A stretch of 64,000 nt of DNA from CAZRSW01 sp964602845. Lineage in GTDB: Bacteria > Chloroflexota > Dehalococcoidia > Lucifugimonadales > UBA826. The DNA lies in the NCBI GenBank assembly GCA_964602845.1, contig CAZRSW010000002.1:89554-153553 (forward strand). The letters are read 5' to 3'. Shown one piece after another: positions 1 to 8,409 of this stretch. How positions within the stretch are numbered: the stretch's first letter is position 1; the number at the start of each line of letters is the position of its first letter. The notes below the pieces were generated by a model that saw only the letters and a list, made by a program, of their open reading frames with translations, ran no database searches and was not told the DNA's origin. The translations under genes and the position numbers were made by a program.

Positions 1-52
1 GATTGGTGAAAAAATCGCAGATCAACTTTCGTCTCGAGTGGTTGACAATTAA
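1..52 (+). CDS. C-terminal tail of an upstream gene (partial)
   Basis: An open frame runs in from the window edge in the second reading phase and encodes about 16 residues ending in ..QLSSRVVDN before a TAA stop at 50-52. The length and lack of motifs give no family assignment. It is reported only because the frame is open to the edge and the gap to the next gene is a normal intergenic length. It could also be a chance open frame. Confidence 0.35.
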   Translation, partial: IGEKIADQLSSRVVDN

Positions 53-70
53 GCATAAACACTATTCAAT
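42..70 (+). promoter_or_regulatory. Candidate sigma70-type promoter for the ABC importer
   Basis: TTGACA at 42-47 is followed after 17 bases by TTCAAT (65-70), a 4/6 match to the -10 consensus. Transcription would start near 77 and leave a leader of about 95 nt before the binding-protein gene. The -35 hexamer overlaps the stop codon of the upstream frame. The -35 is perfect; the -10 is only moderate. Confidence 0.4.
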
Positions 71-171
71 ACGGCTACATAGAGAAGATTTTTACGTTGG
101 CTACATCCAACTTAGGCGTCGGTATTTAAAACGAAAATTCTAGTTTTTGTAATATCTAGGAGGATTTAAGA

Positions 172-2010
172 ATGCTGAAACAAAAGATTTTCATGCCCTT
201 CCTACTACTTTCCCTAGCAACTGTCGCCCTTGTAGGCGCAGCCTGTACCACAGAGAAGATTGTAGAAGTGGAAGTGGAAAAAGAAGTGGTGAGAGAAGTG
301 CCCGTAGAGGTGGTGAAAGAAGTGCCCGTAGAGGTGGTGAAAGAGGTGGCGGTGGAAACGGTGAAAGAGGTAGAGGTGGTGAAAGAAGTACCCGTACAGA
401 AGGTTGTTGAGCGGGTAATCACCAAGGAAGTAGAAGTGATGGCTGCACCTAAGGGAGCAACAGGCCCCGAGGCTACGGGCGTTTTAGTTGCCCGAGAGGG
501 AACCCCCAAGCGTGGTGGTGAACTCAAACTCGGTGGCTGGCGCATGCCCGCACACTTCGACCTTGATCAGTCTCCTACGATCCTACTACTAGCGCCAACA
601 AGTCCCATGTACGAGAAACTTCTAAGAATGAACCCATATGACGGTGGATGGACCATCATCCCCGACTTAGCCGAGTCCTGGGAAGTTTCTGATGACGGTA
701 AGCAATACACCTTCAATTTAAGGAAGGGTGTCAAATGGCATAACGGCGATGACTTCACAGCCGCCGATGTAAAGGCCACCTTTGATAGACGTAGTAACCC
801 GCCGGAAGGCGTCGTTAGCATCAGAAAGAACCTGTTTGCCGCAGTAACAGACGTGGTTGCGACATCGGACCACCAGGTACAGTTCAATCTCAGCGAGGCC
901 CAGGCATTCATGGTGCCAGGATTGTCATCAGGATGGCAGATCATTTACAACAAGAACATTCTTGATGAAAACAACCAGGATCTAAGGCGAATAAAGGGAT
1001 ATGCTGGTACGGGGCCGTTTAAATATATCAACTGGACAGACGAGAAGTTGGAAATGGAAGCCAACATGGATTACTGGAACCCCGAGTTGCCTTATGTCGA
1101 TAAGGTTACTCGGCATGGTATACATAACGCTGCTGCCTCAGGGGCTGCTATCTTGACAGGTCAGCTTGACGCTTTCGGATTCGTTTCCAATGACATGTTC
1201 GAAGAGAGTGAGGGAGACAGCAAAACTGACCAGTACAAGGCACCTGCAACGTGGGCCCAAACCGTCACGTTGAATACTGATACTGGCGTGTTGAAAGACC
1301 CCAAAATTCGGCAGGCATTACATCTCGCCACCAGCCGACAAGATATAGCAAAAGCCGCTGCGAAGAAGTTCAGCTTTAGTATCAGCCGCTGGTCCCCTCC
1401 AGGGCCATTTGCAACACCGGGAGACGTTGTCGCTGTGATGCCTGGTTACAGGGAAGCGAAGGATGTCGACAGAGCCAGGGCCAAAGAGCTTTTGGCTGAG
1501 GCTGGTCATCCGGATGGAATCAAAGGCTTAAAGCACCTCGCAAGAGGTACCGGATCCGACCCGGGTCCAACCGCCCTTGGTTTCATTGACCAGGCCAAGC
1601 AACACTTGGGCATGGAATTTGAAGTGGTCATGGAAGAGACCTCCATCTACTGGGATACAGTACGGGCCAGAGATTTCGACTCCACCACTGGTGTCCCTGC
1701 ATGTTCATTCGCTGATCCTTCAGACTGCTGGGGTCAATGGTTCAAGACTGGGGGGCCACAGAACTACGCTGGCTACAGTAATCCAGAGTTTGACGATTTG
1801 TGGCTGAAAATTGCGTCGGAGCTGGATCCTGCAGTCCGCCGAGAATATGTCAACCGTGGTGAGCAGATCCTAGATAGGGACATGCCTATGGTGTTCGTAG
1901 GATGGATGGCTGTGAACCGCATGTGGCAAACTGACGTGAAAGACTGGTATTTCGGAAAAACCGGTACTTACATAGTTCTTAGGTACGGTACTACCTGGCT
2001 CGACAGATAA
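172..2010 (+). CDS. ABC transporter substrate-binding lipoprotein, family 5 (peptide/nickel/opine type)
   Basis: Extracytoplasmic solute-binding protein (SBP_bac_5 family, 612 aa) that would capture oligopeptides or related solutes for the permeases encoded just downstream. Residues 1-24 form a hydrophobic signal ending in GAAC (Cys25), a slightly non-canonical lipobox, so the protein is probably lipid-anchored. Residues 30-90 are a low-complexity Val/Glu/Lys linker with an 8-residue period. The SBP_bac_5 fold follows, including the family motif around DLAESWEVSDDGKQYTFNLRKG (about residues 165-187). The start is fixed by AGGAGG 8 nt upstream of the ATG. The length is normal for the family plus the linker. 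Substrate cannot be told from sequence; DppA/OppA-like is the safest description. Confidence 0.9.
   Translation: MLKQKIFMPFLLLSLATVALVGAACTTEKIVEVEVEKEVVREVPVEVVKEVPVEVVKEVAVETVKEVEVVKEVPVQKVVERVITKEVEVMAAPKGATGPEATGVLVAREGTPKRGGELKLGGWRMPAHFDLDQSPTILLLAPTSPMYEKLLRMNPYDGGWTIIPDLAESWEVSDDGKQYTFNLRKGVKWHNGDDFTAADVKATFDRRSNPPEGVVSIRKNLFAAVTDVVATSDHQVQFNLSEAQAFMVPGLSSGWQIIYNKNILDENNQDLRRIKGYAGTGPFKYINWTDEKLEMEANMDYWNPELPYVDKVTRHGIHNAAASGAAILTGQLDAFGFVSNDMFEESEGDSKTDQYKAPATWAQTVTLNTDTGVLKDPKIRQALHLATSRQDIAKAAAKKFSFSISRWSPPGPFATPGDVVAVMPGYREAKDVDRARAKELLAEAGHPDGIKGLKHLARGTGSDPGPTALGFIDQAKQHLGMEFEVVMEETSIYWDTVRARDFDSTTGVPACSFADPSDCWGQWFKTGGPQNYAGYSNPEFDDLWLKIASELDPAVRREYVNRGEQILDRDMPMVFVGWMAVNRMWQTDVKDWYFGKTGTYIVLRYGTTWLDR
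295..342 (+). repeat. Exact 24-bp tandem duplication inside the V/E/K linker
   Basis: Two identical 24-bp units (295-318 and 319-342) encode an 8-residue unit related to EVPVEVVK. Degenerate copies continue to about 440 and precede the unit from about 265. The nucleotide identity means the linker can change length by slippage in multiples of 8 residues. Similar Val/Glu/Lys linkers behind lipoprotein signals are seen in Chloroflexota binding proteins. Confidence 0.8.
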
Positions 2011-2033
2011 CCGTTTGTAAAAAGAGCCATAAC

Positions 2034-2072
2034 AGAACCACCGACCTCCCCTAAAAGGAAGTCGGTGGTTCT
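2034..2072 (+). terminator. Perfect 12-bp hairpin between binding protein and permease genes
   Basis: AGAACCACCGAC (2034-2045) and GTCGGTGGTTCT (2061-2072) are exact reverse complements around a 15-nt loop, 24 nt after the stop of the binding-protein gene. No U-tract follows on the plus strand. It may therefore act as an mRNA-stabilising or attenuating stem that raises binding protein over permease rather than as a full terminator. Confidence 0.6.
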
Positions 2073-2196
2073 CTAAGTCTAAGGGGTTGCGTGTAAAAAG
2101 TCAGATTACTTTCCCAGCACCACAAAGTCCCTCTCGCAAAAGGGTTCGAGTTCAAAAGAAAAGTAGGGCACCGGCTTTGCTTAGAAGGAAATAGGA

Positions 2197-2841
2197 ATGC
2201 AGCAATATATTCTGCGTAGGCTATTGATCTCAATACCAACCCTTGTGGGCATCACNNNNNNNNNNNNNNNNNNNNNNNNNNNNNNNNNNNNNNNNNNNNN
2301 NNNNNNNNNNNNNNNNNNNNNNNNNNNNNNNNNNNNNNNNNNNNNNNNNNNNNNNGCATCAGTGCTCTGGTTTAGGTGGAGACCTCCCTTAGAGCTGTAC
2401 CAGATCTGGGACAATCCATGGGGAAACCTACAGATCGTTCTTGGGCCAAGTATTGTGCTCGGTCTTGGGGCATCCGCCTATATTGCTCGTTTCTGCAGAT
2501 CATCTATGCTTGAGGTGCTCCGGGAGGACTATGTCCGAACTGCACACGCCAAAGGCTTGGCGGAGTCGATTATAGTTTATCGCCACGTCTTGAAAAATGC
2601 CCTCATCCCTGTGGTAACAGCTACAGGGCTACTTCTCGGAGGTTTGCTAGGAGGAGCCGTAGCGGTGGAGCAAGCTTTTACTGTTCCCGGCCTTGGAACA
2701 AAGCTGGTCGATGCTTTACACGCACGAGACTATACGGTTATACAAACCCTTGTATTATTGTACGGATTTGTCTTTTTAGTCATAAACCTGCTGGTAGACA
2801 TAACATACGGGTTCCTAGATCCTAGGATTGTTTACCGATAA
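2197..2841 (+). CDS. ABC transporter permease, DppB/OppB type (interrupted by an assembly gap)
   Basis: First inner-membrane permease of a peptide-type importer. The N-terminus (MQQYILRRLLISIPTLVGI) is the typical first membrane helix of DppB. After the gap at 2256-2355 the sequence resumes with the conserved cytoplasmic EAA loop (DYVRTAHAKGL...HVLKNAL) and ends with FLDPRIVYR, the usual DppB C-terminus. About 180 real residues are visible, whereas DppB proteins have about 310-340, so the gap hides roughly 130 residues and the true gene is longer than drawn. The frame on the two sides agrees only because the gap was padded to 100 N. The gene lies between the binding protein and the second permease, all in one direction. 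Confidence 0.85.
   Translation: MQQYILRRLLISIPTLVGIXXXXXXXXXXXXXXXXXXXXXXXXXXXXXXXXXXASVLWFRWRPPLELYQIWDNPWGNLQIVLGPSIVLGLGASAYIARFCRSSMLEVLREDYVRTAHAKGLAESIIVYRHVLKNALIPVVTATGLLLGGLLGGAVAVEQAFTVPGLGTKLVDALHARDYTVIQTLVLLYGFVFLVINLLVDITYGFLDPRIVYR
2256..2355. other. Scaffold gap (100 N) inside the DppB-type gene
   Basis: Exactly 100 N. The flanks share no long duplicate, unlike two other gaps in this window, so real sequence is missing here, estimated at about 400 bp from the expected length of the permease. Confidence 0.95.
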
Positions 2842-2880
2842 ATCAAGAGGAAATTTCTTATATGAGGGGACCTAGAGACT

Positions 2881-3783
2881 GTGAGTGAATTGACCACTGA
2901 ACTGAGTACACGTAGAAACGTGTTAGCCGCTACGGCAATTCCCGTCTGGACATTCCTACGTTCCTCAAAACTTGGCATGTTTAGTGCCTTCTTTCTCCTG
3001 CTTGCTCTGATTGCAGCTCTTTGCGCAGACGTAATCGCCCCCTTTGACCCTACACAGGGCCATTACGATGCTGTCCGCACCGCGCCATCTTGGAACACAT
3101 ACTATCTTGGGACAGACGATTATGGGCGAGATGTATTAAGTCGGCTTATTTTCGGTGCCCGCATTTCCCTCCTAGTAGGTATTTCCGCTACTTTGCTCGG
3201 GGATATTTTTGGCCTTTTCTGGGGACTCCTCTCCGGCTATCTGGGAAGGACCTTTGACTTGATCAGCCAAAGGGGCCTAGATATTCTAATGGCATTTCCA
3301 AATCTCATTCTCGCCATGCTCATCATGGTAAGTATCGGGACTGGAATTACTACAGTTATTATCGCCGTGGCTGTTGGTAGGATACCCGCCACAACGAGAA
3401 TTATAAGGTCAGTCGTTCTAAGTGTTAAAGAAACCGCCTACGTAGATAGCGCACATGCGATAGGGGCCACCTCCGCACGCATTATGCTTAGACACGTCCT
3501 ACCACAATGTGTCGCGCCCTTCCTAGTTCTCCTCAGTGTTCATATCGGAATCTCCATAATAGCCGAGTCCTCCCTTAGCTATCTCGGTATTGGGATACCA
3601 CCGCCTAATGCTAGTTGGGGCAACATGCTGGGAGAGGCCACTAGTGGGGTATTCAAACCAGACTGGTGGATGGCTGTAGCACCTGGCTTTGCAATAACAT
3701 TAATAGTTCTATCCAGCAATCTGATGGGAGATGCCCTGAGAGACTTTCTAGATCCTCGCCTCAGAGGTCGCCTGGAAGAATAA
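2881..3783 (+). CDS. ABC transporter permease, DppC/OppC type
   Basis: Second permease (300 aa) of the peptide-type importer, located in the inner membrane. It has the DppC N-terminal helix (about residues 30-50), the conserved segment containing YLGTDDYGRDVLSRLIFGAR (about 77-97), membrane helices, the EAA loop (about 180-205, ending GATSARIMLRHVLP) and a C-terminus ending FLDPRLRGRLEE. The start is GTG with a GA-rich site upstream. It follows the DppB-type gene by 39 nt and is presumably co-transcribed. No ATPase gene follows; the nearest candidates are the two ATPases at 25.9-27.9 kb. Confidence 0.9.
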   Translation: MSELTTELSTRRNVLAATAIPVWTFLRSSKLGMFSAFFLLLALIAALCADVIAPFDPTQGHYDAVRTAPSWNTYYLGTDDYGRDVLSRLIFGARISLLVGISATLLGDIFGLFWGLLSGYLGRTFDLISQRGLDILMAFPNLILAMLIMVSIGTGITTVIIAVAVGRIPATTRIIRSVVLSVKETAYVDSAHAIGATSARIMLRHVLPQCVAPFLVLLSVHIGISIIAESSLSYLGIGIPPPNASWGNMLGEATSGVFKPDWWMAVAPGFAITLIVLSSNLMGDALRDFLDPRLRGRLEE

Positions 3784-3837
3784 CCCTCTTGTTAGACTTG
3801 CATCCCCGGGATTCTCACGTCGGTTGCAAGCAAACTA

Positions 3838-5178
3838 TCAAATATTCTTAATGATTAAAGCCGCTTCTCTTCTAGCTTTTTCGGCAAAGGTCTCCGCAAA
3901 GTACCTGCACAACCCCGTGTAATGTTCAGGATTAAGAAGCTCTTCCAAATCACTTGCAGATAATCGAGATGTAACTTCAGGCTCCTGAGCGAGAGTTTTA
4001 GCGAAAGGGATTTTCTCATTTACGGATTTTTGTGCGGCCTCATAAACCACGTCATGCGCGCGTTGTCTGCCGATCTCTTTACCCAATTCCAACATTATCC
4101 TTTCGGACATAATCAACCCACCGGATAAATCTAGATTACTTCTCATTCTCTCTGGAAACACTTTAATATCTTTAAAGATCTCTCGCAGTGCTGTGATTAT
4201 TCGGTATGAAAGAATACATGTCCTGTCCAGGGCCATATCAATCATCTTTCCCGTAGATCCATCCGCTTCATGCTCCGTCTGCATTGATTCCAAGGCCATC
4301 GGCACATAAGTCCTCACCTCCGTGGACCAAGCCAAAATTTCCTGACATAGTCGAGGATTCCTTTTCTGGGGCATTGTTGATGATCCTACAGTCCCCGGGG
4401 GCACCGGCTCTTCCACCTCACCAAATTCTTGCTTCATTAAGGTATAAATCTCACGGGCTATTTTATTCGAGGTTGCAGCAAACATGGAGAACAGGAGAAC
4501 ATATTCTGTTAGATGGTCTCCTATAACACGAGAGGGCATTGTCATCGATTCCATTCCCAATTCTTCAGCCATGAGATTCTGTGTTTTTAGTCCCTCTAGC
4601 CCAACAGATGCCATTGTTCCTCCTCCTCCTCCTAACATCACAACAAAAACCCTTTTTTCGCACGCTTTTAACCGTTCGGTATGCCTAAGAATTTCATCTA
4701 TCCAAACAGCTACCTTATAACCGAAAGTTGCAGGCACGGCATGCTGCCCATGCGTCCGGCCAGGCATAGCAAAACTCTTTGTATCTTCCGCAAGTTGGGC
4801 AAATACTTCTAACAGCTTAGCCATTTCAGTTAGGAACGCCCCATGACACCTTTTTATGAGAAGAAGCTTACCCGTCTGTGTAATATTCTGTGTGGTCGCT
4901 CCCCAGTGTATATAGCCTCCTGCCTCCTCGCCACACACCCTATCGAGCTCCCATATTATTGGGACAAGAGGATGCCCCGTTTTTTCCAGACCTATATGTA
5001 TATTATCGAGGTCCAGCAACTCTATCCTGGCGACTTCCTCTATCCTGGCAGCAGCCCAACCGGGAATGATACCCTGGCTCGCCTGAGCTTTAGCCAAGGC
5101 CACCTCAACATCCAAATAGGCCTGGTATAGCGACTCTTCTGCAAAAATATCCTCCACAGATTCTACTTGTAATCCCAT
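3838..5178 (-). CDS. Lyase of the adenylosuccinate lyase / PcaB (fumarase) superfamily
   Basis: Homotetrameric lyase of the fumarase/aspartase superfamily, about 446 aa. It carries the superfamily signature GSSTMPQKRNP, the HWGATTQNITQTG segment (PcaB-like HWGATSQD), and GRTHGQHAVPATFG. The C-terminal ADSL_C domain ends with a block (SAGDLEELLNPEHYTG-like) that resembles 3-carboxy-cis,cis-muconate cycloisomerase more than purine adenylosuccinate lyase. Either an aromatic catabolic or an argininosuccinate/adenylosuccinate-like role is possible. No purine genes are nearby, which favours a catabolic paralogue. I chose the ATG at 5178 because a GGGG-rich site lies 8-9 nt upstream; two in-frame GTG codons upstream are too close to it. 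Confidence 0.75.
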   Translation of the reverse strand: MGLQVESVEDIFAEESLYQAYLDVEVALAKAQASQGIIPGWAAARIEEVARIELLDLDNIHIGLEKTGHPLVPIIWELDRVCGEEAGGYIHWGATTQNITQTGKLLLIKRCHGAFLTEMAKLLEVFAQLAEDTKSFAMPGRTHGQHAVPATFGYKVAVWIDEILRHTERLKACEKRVFVVMLGGGGGTMASVGLEGLKTQNLMAEELGMESMTMPSRVIGDHLTEYVLLFSMFAATSNKIAREIYTLMKQEFGEVEEPVPPGTVGSSTMPQKRNPRLCQEILAWSTEVRTYVPMALESMQTEHEADGSTGKMIDMALDRTCILSYRIITALREIFKDIKVFPERMRSNLDLSGGLIMSERIMLELGKEIGRQRAHDVVYEAAQKSVNEKIPFAKTLAQEPEVTSRLSASDLEELLNPEHYTGLCRYFAETFAEKARREAALIIKNI

Positions 5179-5187
5179 GGACACCAC

Positions 5188-5490
5188 CCCTTTTATTACT
5201 TTCCGATATCCTTATGTCGAACAAATGTATCAAACATTTCCTTTTCTTCATACACTCAATGGTGTTAATAAAAACCGGTATAATATGCGGCACCGGCGTG
5301 CATATTTATAGAACAGGACAATACAAAATCAAACATACCCGCATTATCGTGGCTATCCCCTATTTCTACACAAATAATCCCCATTTAAAACCACAGAAAT
5401 TCCCTCCTAGGCCAGTCAGACTGTCCACTATACTAACATCATTGTTATTATGTTTATTATCTTCTTATATTCTATAGATATTCATCTGAC
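5188..5490. other. AT-rich divergent intergenic region upstream of obgE
   Basis: About 300 bp without a credible gene. A perfect TATAAT lies at 5279-5284 on the plus strand, but no good -35 is correctly spaced from it. If used, it would give obgE a leader of about 200 nt. The last 60 bases are very AT-rich. No terminator or riboswitch fold was recognised. Confidence 0.5.
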
Positions 5491-6762
5491 ATGATTGATA
5501 ACACAATAATACACATTAAGAGTGGAAATGGCGGTGATGGCGCAATCAGCGGCCGTCACGAGAAATTTGTTCCCCGCGGTGGACCTGATGGTGGTGATGG
5601 TGGTGCAGGAGGCAACATAGTAATAAGAGGAGATAGAAACAAAAACACGTTGCTATCGTTTCGGTATAAAAAAATATTCGTCGCAGGTAATGGAACTAAT
5701 GGTGGTTCAGCAAATAAACATGGTAAGGATGGAAAAGACATCATATTGCAGGTTCCAGTAGGAACATTAATAAGTACCCCAAATGGAAGTGAGATAGCCG
5801 ATATAACAACCCACGACCAAGAAATATTGGTAGCAGAAGGGGGCAGGGGGGGTGTTGGCAATAGTAAATTTAAATCATCTACATCTCAATACCCTGTAAT
5901 AGCTGAGAGTGGTGATGTGGGGGAGGAAAAAGAGATTGTTCTACAGTTAAAATTACTAGCTGATGTAGGCATAATTGGGGCGCCAAACGCGGGGAAGTCG
6001 AGCCTCATAAGTATATTGACATCAGCGCGCCCCAAAATAGGTTCGTATCCCTTCACCACTCTTGAGCCGGTACTGGGAGTATCTGAACACAGGGGAGAGG
6101 AGGTGGTTTTTGTAGACATCCCAGGGTTGATTGAAGGAGCCCATGAAGGTGTAGGGCTTGGGCATGAATTCTTGGCACACATAGAAAGGACGAAAGTTTT
6201 AATCCATCTTGTGGATGCATCGACCAATAATCCGGTTGAAGTATTTAAGGCAATTAATAAGGAGTTAAAAAAATTTGATGAGGGCCTTATAAATAAGCAA
6301 CAGGTAGTGGTCTTGAATAAAATAGATACGGATGAAGTCCGGAATATGCCCAGGGTGAAATTAAGACAAATTGCAGAGGAAATAGGTAGTGTTCATTTTA
6401 TTTCTGCAGTCACAGGCGAAGGGTTGGAGGCCGTGCAAGATGAGATCTTAAGGGTGTTGAGTGAAGAAACACCCCTGGGTGAAGATGTTATAGAAAGTAT
6501 CTCGGGGGATGGGAAGATACCCGTTATAAGGCCTGAATCCCAGGAGCCACCCGTTGCTATTGAGAAAGATAAAGATGTGTTCATAGTGCATGCACGATCA
6601 GTGGAGAGGGTTGCAAAGAGGATAGATTACGATGATTGGCTTGCTAGGATGCAATTGTATAGATATATGATCCGGAAGGGGGTAGTTCGGGCGCTTGAGG
6701 AGGCGGGTATAAGCGGAGGTGATACTGTCAGAGTTGGTGATCTAGAATGGGAATGGGATTAA
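5491..6762 (+). CDS. obgE: GTPase ObgE/CgtA
   Basis: Ribosome-associated GTPase of the Obg family (423 aa), acting in 50S subunit maturation and stress signalling. The Gly-rich Obg fold covers residues 1-157. The G domain has G1 GAPNAGKS (163-170), G3 DIPG (209-212), G4 NKID (276-279) and G5 SAV (305-307). A C-terminal OCT domain runs from about 340 to 423. Length is normal. The ATG has no strong Shine-Dalgarno sequence in front of it. It is followed 61 nt later by tRNA-Thr. Unlike many genomes, nadD is not immediately adjacent but lies 2.5 kb downstream. Confidence 0.97.
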   Translation: MIDNTIIHIKSGNGGDGAISGRHEKFVPRGGPDGGDGGAGGNIVIRGDRNKNTLLSFRYKKIFVAGNGTNGGSANKHGKDGKDIILQVPVGTLISTPNGSEIADITTHDQEILVAEGGRGGVGNSKFKSSTSQYPVIAESGDVGEEKEIVLQLKLLADVGIIGAPNAGKSSLISILTSARPKIGSYPFTTLEPVLGVSEHRGEEVVFVDIPGLIEGAHEGVGLGHEFLAHIERTKVLIHLVDASTNNPVEVFKAINKELKKFDEGLINKQQVVVLNKIDTDEVRNMPRVKLRQIAEEIGSVHFISAVTGEGLEAVQDEILRVLSEETPLGEDVIESISGDGKIPVIRPESQEPPVAIEKDKDVFIVHARSVERVAKRIDYDDWLARMQLYRYMIRKGVVRALEEAGISGGDTVRVGDLEWEWD

Positions 6763-6823
6763 GCAAGCTCTGTCTTAAGGAAGTGTTTGAAGTTATAATT
6801 TGATACAGTGTGCGGGCTTTAAA

Positions 6824-6898
6824 GCCGACGTAGCTCAGTGGTAGAGCAGCTGTTTTGTAAACAGCAGGTCGTCAGTTCGAACCTGACCGTCGGCTCCA
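6824..6898 (+). tRNA. tRNA-Thr (anticodon TGT)
   Basis: Complete cloverleaf: acceptor stem GCCGACG/CGTCGGC (7 bp), D arm GCTC..GAGC, anticodon stem GCTGT/ACAGC with loop TTTGTAA (anticodon TGT), T arm with GTTCGAA, discriminator T and encoded CCA. A TATAAT at 6794-6799 lies 24 nt upstream and could be the -10 of its own promoter, though no good -35 is present. Confidence 0.97.
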
Positions 6899-6930
6899 TC
6901 CAAGGCCACAGAATGGACGAGATGTAGAGG

Positions 6931-8187
6931 TTAATCTAAGATGCTTTCGAATGCGCGGTGTAATCTCACACCAGAATCTTTTAGATGTTCAAAAGATTCT
7001 CCTGTATAGGCGAGTCGAAAATGGGTAGTATCCTGTGTCCCGTCGATGAAAAAGACTGAACCAGAAGGAAATATCAGGCCTTCTTCGGCCGCTGCCTTCA
7101 TCAGATCTAAGGAATTACCCATCTTACATTGAACCCATAGAAAATAGCCCCCTTCTGGTTCTTCCCAAGTTACAAATGAATCGCAGTGTTCGCGCAGGGA
7201 AGCCATGAGGGCAAAACATTTTTGTTTGTATAAAGCGCGCATAGCTTTGACGTGTTTATCAAGTTTCCCGGAGGTGATCAAATCTGCCAAGACGTAATGG
7301 AAAAGAGGGCTGTTTCCCATGTCAAACCGAACCCGTGTGAGCGGTTCGGTGAACTCGCTTCTTGATTGAATCCAACCAATTCTTAGGCCGGTGGCTACTA
7401 CCTTACTGAAACTACACATCTTTAACACGCCATATCCGTTAGAGAGAGCAAAGTAAGAAGTTGGGGGTGGAGTATCGAAATAAAGTTCTGTGTAAGCCGC
7501 GTCTTCCGCAATTAATATGCCAAAGCGCGAACAAGCGTCTAAGATTAGCTCTCTAGTTTCTAGTGAAGTAACGTAGCCCATAGGGTTATGATAATCGGCG
7601 ATCGTGTAAAATAGCTTGACTCTCTTGCCGTCACGTTGAAGGCCTTGGATCATCTCTATGAAAGCTTGTGGGTTGATCCCAGTTGTCCCCATAGGGATGG
7701 TTACTACGTCTGCCTCATATCCCTGTATCGCCCTGACGGTTCCTGAATAGCTCGGTGACTCAACTATAACCACATCGCCCGGTTGGACAAAAGCCTTCAG
7801 TATGTTTTCTAAACAGCCGGAGCTGCCGTTATGCATGATGATATTGTCAGCCGTTAATGAGGTGCCCTCTATGGTATTTTGCCTCTCGGCAATGGCCTCT
7901 CGGCAGCCTTTGTACCCAAACCAGCCACCATACAGCATGGCGTCTTCCGCACTGTACTCAATCGTCTTGGTTAACGCATCATTTATGTCTTGCAAGGGCA
8001 TTGCATTGTCGTCAGGTACCCCGCCTGCGAGAACTATAGGATCTAAATGATCAGTAGGTAAACGCCACATCCTCCCTGCGTCTGTGGCGTTGCCCGCAGA
8101 AATGCCCCGGGCTGCGGATGAGAGTAGTGCCTCTACCTGGATTGGAGTCCACCTAGAAACGATTGTCTCGTGATCAAAATTGTTCAT
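6931..8187 (-). CDS. PLP-dependent aminotransferase, class I/II (2-aminoadipate/MocR-type)
   Basis: Fold-type I pyridoxal-phosphate aminotransferase, 418 aa, without the GntR DNA-binding domain found in MocR regulators. Visible features are the cofactor-binding HNGSSGCLENI segment, the AEDAAYTELYF block (Asp that contacts the pyridine nitrogen), the Schiff-base lysine in SFSKVVATGLRIGW and the substrate-carboxylate Arg in HFRLAYT near the C-terminus. The pattern fits the LysN/2-aminoadipate and aromatic aminotransferase subgroup. The amino donor and keto acid cannot be assigned. It is transcribed opposite to obgE and convergent with the tRNA; its promoter region would be shared with bioY. Confidence 0.88.
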   Translation of the reverse strand: MNNFDHETIVSRWTPIQVEALLSSAARGISAGNATDAGRMWRLPTDHLDPIVLAGGVPDDNAMPLQDINDALTKTIEYSAEDAMLYGGWFGYKGCREAIAERQNTIEGTSLTADNIIMHNGSSGCLENILKAFVQPGDVVIVESPSYSGTVRAIQGYEADVVTIPMGTTGINPQAFIEMIQGLQRDGKRVKLFYTIADYHNPMGYVTSLETRELILDACSRFGILIAEDAAYTELYFDTPPPTSYFALSNGYGVLKMCSFSKVVATGLRIGWIQSRSEFTEPLTRVRFDMGNSPLFHYVLADLITSGKLDKHVKAMRALYKQKCFALMASLREHCDSFVTWEEPEGGYFLWVQCKMGNSLDLMKAAAEEGLIFPSGSVFFIDGTQDTTHFRLAYTGESFEHLKDSGVRLHRAFESILD

Positions 8188-8409
8188 TTTAGTGAGCCTG
8201 CTATTGTGAGATTCTTATTAAGTAGTACATACTAGCTAGATATGTTCGTTTTGGCAAAGTGTTTAAAGTACTGTTTATTCCTATAGGCTAAAATGTGGAG
8301 CTGGCAGGGATTATTTCAATCTAAAAAATACACGGACGCATGGTACGATTGTTAGATCATTTTCAAGCCATGTTCATAAAATTATGTATACGGCAAGGAG
8401 TAATTCTAT

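Noticed and set aside
265..440. Repeats near the left edge considered as a CRISPR or satellite
   Set aside because: They are in-frame coding repeats without spacers.
156..545. Ser/Thr-rich open frame antisense to the binding-protein gene
   Set aside because: Its low complexity is the complement of the Val/Glu/Lys linker repeats.
2250..2361. Shared GCATCA on both sides of the first gap
   Set aside because: Six bases are too few for a contig overlap, and the permease clearly lacks internal sequence.
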